A DNA stretch of 25,418 nucleotides, taken from contig DATAAF010000120.1 in NCBI GenBank assembly GCA_036260255.1, positions 1 to 25,418 on the forward strand. The letters run 5' to 3'. The position numbers and the translations under genes are program-made. Below the pieces are notes generated by a model. It was given only the letters and a program-made list of their open reading frames with translations. It was not told where the DNA came from and ran no database searches. This document shows positions 22,811-25,418 of this stretch, one piece after another. This stretch comes from DASZJY01 sp036260255. GTDB taxonomy: Bacteria; Actinomycetota; Acidimicrobiia; Acidimicrobiales; AC-14. Position 1 is the first letter of the stretch, and every line of letters starts with the position of its first letter.

Positions 22811-23881
22811 GTGGCGAGCCCTTCCTACCGACCGCTCGACCCGGAGCGCCGCGCCCTGCTCCTGCGGGCCAAGCTCACCGCCCTCGTGCGCGCGGGCTGG
22901 GGCGTCGGCGCCTTCGACCCCGATCCCCGGCCGGCGGGCGGGGGCGCCGCCCTCAAGGCGGGTGAGCAGGGGTGGATGCTGGTGGAGGAGGAGCCCGGCC
23001 GGGCGCTGGGTCGTGGGCTCTTGTGGGCGCGGCGCGCGGGCGTGCACGAGTTGCACTTGCTGTTCTCCTCCGACGGGGACGAGGCGACCCGGGCGGCTCG
23101 GCGGGGCCGGCACTTCCGGACCAGCGTGCAGGCCTGGCAGGTGCACGGAACCTCGCTGGCGGAGGTGGCCGTCGAGCCGCTCCCCTCGGAGCCTCCGCTC
23201 GATCCGCGGGCCGAGCCGTACCGCGTCCTGCTCCGGGACGGCGGCGCCGATCCGGTCGTCGAGTGGGGGACCCTGTTCGGCGACGTCTGGGGCCTCGAGG
23301 TGGCTCGGGCCCAGGCGGAGGACGGCGACCTGTGGCTGGGCGTGGGAGTGACCAAGGAGGACCGGCTCACGCACCGGCTGGTGTGGGGCGACGACCCCGG
23401 GGTGGATGCCGTGCGCTCGGTCGTCGACCAGGCCCGCCAGGCGCGGGAGCACGGCGATCTGGCCCACCCGCTGAATCAGCTCGCCAGGGAGCGCTGGTTG
23501 CGAGCGTGGCTCGTGGAGGACCCGGGCCAGGTGGGGGCGACCGCCCTGCAACCGGTGTCGCCGCCGGTGCCACGGCCGGAGGACGTCCGGGCCCGTGCCC
23601 CGGCGCCCGCGCTGGGATCGGCGCCGGACGGCTCGGCGTTGCTGGCGGTGTGCTCGGTCGGTCTGGACACCGAGGCCGTGCCCATCGCAGTCGAGCTCAG
23701 AGAAGCCGCCGCCTCCCGCGCCGGCCGCCCGGTGCGGCTGGTGCTCGTCGTGCCGGCCGGCGACGACCACCCCCTGCTGCGACTGGTCCGGGAGGACGCC
23801 GCCGAGCCGTTCGACGTCGTGCACGTCCCCGACGACTGGCCCGTGCGCTCCCGCCGGGCTCGGTCCCCAGGAGTCGGGTGA
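22811..23881 (+). CDS. Conserved-looking protein of unknown function (first of two-gene unit)
   Basis: This 356-residue protein has no signal peptide or membrane segment. I do not recognise its family. Three parts can be seen: an N-terminal region (1-190) with alternating strands and helices (WMLVEEEPGRALGRGLLWAR, HELHLLFSSDGDEATRAARR), a central Asp/Trp-rich region (VVEWGTLFGDVWGLEVARAQ, WLRAWLVEDPGQVGA), and a C-terminal Rossmann-like segment (LLAVCSVGLDTEAVPIAVEL, VRLVLVVPAGDDHPLLRLV). Start GTG 22811 is preferred: an earlier GTG at 22733 would place a terminator hairpin inside the gene, and CAAGCT six bases upstream resembles the other leaderless -10 boxes. The stop overlaps the next start in GTGA, so the pair is coupled. 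Confidence 0.75.
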   Translation: MASPSYRPLDPERRALLLRAKLTALVRAGWGVGAFDPDPRPAGGGAALKAGEQGWMLVEEEPGRALGRGLLWARRAGVHELHLLFSSDGDEATRAARRGRHFRTSVQAWQVHGTSLAEVAVEPLPSEPPLDPRAEPYRVLLRDGGADPVVEWGTLFGDVWGLEVARAQAEDGDLWLGVGVTKEDRLTHRLVWGDDPGVDAVRSVVDQARQAREHGDLAHPLNQLARERWLRAWLVEDPGQVGATALQPVSPPVPRPEDVRARAPAPALGSAPDGSALLAVCSVGLDTEAVPIAVELREAAASRAGRPVRLVLVVPAGDDHPLLRLVREDAAEPFDVVHVPDDWPVRSRRARSPGVG

Positions 23882-24750
23882 GCGACGTGGCGATGCCCGC
23901 GGACGACGCACTGGCGGAGGTGACCGACGAGCTCTACGGCGTCGTCCCCGCCGAGTTCGTCTCCGCCCGCAACGACCTGGCCCGCAGGTTGCGGGCCGAG
24001 GGGCGGCGCGACCTGGCGGCGGCGGTGGGGAAGCTTCGCCGCCCGACGCCGGCGGCGTGGGCCGTCAACCAGCTGTGCCGCCACCACCGGGAACAGGTGG
24101 AGGACCTCGTCCGCCGCGGCGAGCAGCTCCGCGCCGCCCAGGCCCGTGCGCTGGCGGGAGCGCCCGCCGGCGAGCTGCGCGACGCCGGGCGGGCCCGGCG
24201 CGACGCGCTCGTGGCGCTTGCCGACTCGGCGGCCCGGTTCCTCGCCGACAGCGGGCTGGCGGTCGAGACGCACCGCCAGGAGATCGCCGACACCCTGGAC
24301 GCCGCCTCTCTGGATCCCGAGGCGGCCGCCGCCGTGCTGAGCGGCCGGCTGGCCGGCGCCCTGGAGCCGCCGTCAGGCTTCGGCGAAGCCGACGGTGGTC
24401 TCGACGAGGCGTTCGGGTTGGCGCCCGCCGCGGACGTCGAGCCGGAGTCGCCGGCGGCCGACGCCCGGCGTGCCGCGGTCGCCGCCCGGCGCCGGGCCGA
24501 CGAGCTCGCCGCGACCGCAGAGGCGTCGGCGGCGCGCGCGGCGCGCCGGCGCCGGGAGCTGGAGGAGGCCGATGCGGAGGTCGCCCGCCTCGAGCGCGCC
24601 CTCGGTGCGGCCCGCCGCCAGGCGGAGCTGGCGGCCGAGGACGCCGACGCCGCTCAGCGCGCCGCCCGGGAGGCGGAAGAAGCGGCCGCCGAGGCCGCCG
24701 CCCTCGAGGTGGCGGAAGCCCGCGTCCGGGAGGTCAACGGCTCGGGCTGA
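23878..24750 (+). CDS. Coiled-coil protein of unknown function (second of two-gene unit)
   Basis: This 290-residue Ala/Arg/Glu-rich protein begins at GTG 23878, overlapping the previous stop by 4 nt. The N-terminal motif VPAEFVSARNDLARRLRAEG followed by KLRRPTPAAWAVNQLCRHH occurs in a group of uncharacterised actinobacterial proteins. Helices continue to about 150. A Pro/Glu linker follows, and residues about 195-285 form a long charged coiled coil (RRRRELEEADAEVARLERAL; AREAEEAAAEAAALEVAEAR). No membrane segment or catalytic motif is seen. Coupling to the preceding gene suggests the two proteins work together, possibly as scaffold and partner. The stop lies 18 nt from the convergent stalk-protein gene. 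Confidence 0.78.
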   Translation: MSDVAMPADDALAEVTDELYGVVPAEFVSARNDLARRLRAEGRRDLAAAVGKLRRPTPAAWAVNQLCRHHREQVEDLVRRGEQLRAAQARALAGAPAGELRDAGRARRDALVALADSAARFLADSGLAVETHRQEIADTLDAASLDPEAAAAVLSGRLAGALEPPSGFGEADGGLDEAFGLAPAADVEPESPAADARRAAVAARRRADELAATAEASAARAARRRRELEEADAEVARLERALGAARRQAELAAEDADAAQRAAREAEEAAAEAAALEVAEARVREVNGSG

Positions 24751-24768
24751 CAGCTCCCAGCCGGTCCG

Positions 24769-25418
24769 TCAGGAGAGGCTGGCGCGGGCGGACAGGAACG
24801 ACCCAAGCCCTCGCGCCCCCGGAGCCCGGTTGCACTGGGCGAGGCGGCGGTCGAAGGCGGCGTTGCCCTGACGCCTCGTCTGGTCCAGCCGGGCCAGGGC
24901 CCGCGCCTCCTCGGCCCCCTCCAGCCGGGCGATGACAGCCTGCTCGTCACGGTCGATGCGGGCGTTGAACGCGGCCCGGCTCCGCCGCAGCTGCTCGCAG
25001 GCCGCGCTCCCGCCCGGAGTCGGCGTCGTCGTCGTGGTGGTCGGCCCGGCGACGGTCGTGGTCGTGGTCGGCGGCGGCGTGGTGGTCGTCGTGGTCGGCG
25101 GGAGGGTCGTCGTCGGGCCGACGGTCGTGGTCGGCGCGACGGTCGTCGTCGGTGCCACGGTCGTGGTGGTCGGCGGGACGGTGGTGGTCGTCGTCGGCGG
25201 GACGGCGGTGGTCGTGGTCGTCGCCGGCGCCGAGGTGGTGGTCGTCGGCGCGACGGTGGTGGTCGTCGTCGTCGGGGCGGTGGTCGTCGTCGTCGACGTC
25301 GGCGTCGTCGTGGTGGTCGTGGTCGCGGACGTTGACGTGCTGGACGAGCTCGACGACGAGGTCGTCGTGGAGTCGGTCGAGAACGTGACCCGATCCGGCG
25401 TGATCAGCTTCCCGTCGA
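24769..25418 (-). CDS. Thr/Pro-rich stalk protein, C-terminal part (cut by window edge)
   Basis: About 215 C-terminal residues are visible; the start lies beyond the window. The order is a short folded end (DGKLITPDRVTFSTDS), a Ser/Thr run, then roughly 110 residues of Thr-rich repeats (TTTTTVAP, TTTTTVPP, TTTTTTPP) that resemble an O-glycosylated extracellular spacer, and a C-terminal domain of about 75 residues. That domain is helical and charged with one cysteine near each end (AACEQLRRSRAAFNARIDRD; FDRRLAQCNR), probably a disulfide-closed hairpin. A cell-surface or secreted location is inferred from the stalk. The signal peptide and any N-terminal enzyme domain cannot be seen, so no function is given. 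Confidence 0.75.
   Translation of the reverse strand, partial: DGKLITPDRVTFSTDSTTTSSSSSSSTSTSATTTTTTTPTSTTTTTAPTTTTTTVAPTTTTSAPATTTTTAVPPTTTTTVPPTTTTVAPTTTVAPTTTVGPTTTLPPTTTTTTPPPTTTTTVAGPTTTTTTPTPGGSAACEQLRRSRAAFNARIDRDEQAVIARLEGAEEARALARLDQTRRQGNAAFDRRLAQCNRAPGARGLGSFLSARASLS
25021..25375. repeat. Triplet low-complexity repeat encoding the Thr/Pro stalk
   Basis: Imperfect tandem runs of GTCGTC, GTGGTC and CGGCG units encode Thr-Thr-Thr-x-Pro on the minus strand. Units vary in length (4-9 codons) and are not exact copies, so this is a coding low-complexity tract that can change length by slippage, not a CRISPR or satellite. Confidence 0.85.

Noticed and set aside
25021..25375. Possible CRISPR-like or satellite array
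   Set aside because: The units are triplet-based, unequal and in frame with a Thr/Pro-rich protein; there are no constant repeats with unique spacers.

Overview
The window is high-GC, gene-dense bacterial DNA with codons ending mostly in G or C, short intergenic gaps and many GTG starts. Several families point to an actinobacterium: F420-dependent oxidoreductases of the LLM and PPOX types, DUF4333 and DUF4235 proteins, an HxlR regulator with a C-terminal zinc ribbon, and a MocR regulator. Class Acidimicrobiia is a reasonable guess but is not proven here. Nothing indicates a phage, plasmid, insertion sequence or CRISPR array; it reads as chromosome.

Layout. 1-1544 (minus): a TauE/SafE permease (cut by the window edge) behind an FrhB-like iron-sulfur F420 oxidoreductase. 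1742-5474 (plus): an Fpg/Nei DNA glycosylase that starts with CTG, a small exported protein, an aldehyde dehydrogenase, a 110-bp palindromic element and a DUF4333 lipoprotein. 5496-9105: an SGNH hydrolase, then a pirin and a beta-propeller protein joined by an ATGA overlap, facing a GlxA-type AraC regulator, then a 58-residue protein. 9171-11088 (minus): two coupled trypsin-like/PDZ proteases without export signals, divergent from an HxlR regulator across a palindromic operator candidate. 11607-12053: a small membrane protein and the orphan C-terminal piece of a TetR regulator. 12071-14428: Lon. 14534-16446: small proteins, DUF4235 and a STAS protein. 16450-17799: a divergent pair of F420-linked enzymes. 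17821-19550: a small zinc-ribbon protein and a MocR regulator. 19662-21811: a CBS-pair protein, tRNA-Lys, tRNA-His, an exported beta-helix protein and tRNA-Arg. 22190-24750: methylglyoxal synthase, two strong hairpins, and a two-gene unit of unknown function. 24769-25418: the C-terminal part of a Thr/Pro-stalk protein.

Working together. Three F420-linked genes imply the organism makes F420. Lon, the protease pair, HxlR, GlxA and the MocR protein suggest a stress and metabolite-sensing neighbourhood, though no single pathway unites them.

Two window-wide signals stand out. First, a TAnnnT box lies 6-7 nt before the start codon of at least six genes, the signature of leaderless mRNAs. Second, noncanonical starts recur: CTG for the glycosylase and probably for the permease and a small ORF, and TTG for the beta-helix protein. 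I did not find a clear new defence or mobile system. The best leads are the 110-bp palindrome at 4782-4891, the divergent HxlR/protease locus, the tandem hairpins at 22691-22794 and the unknown gene pair after them.
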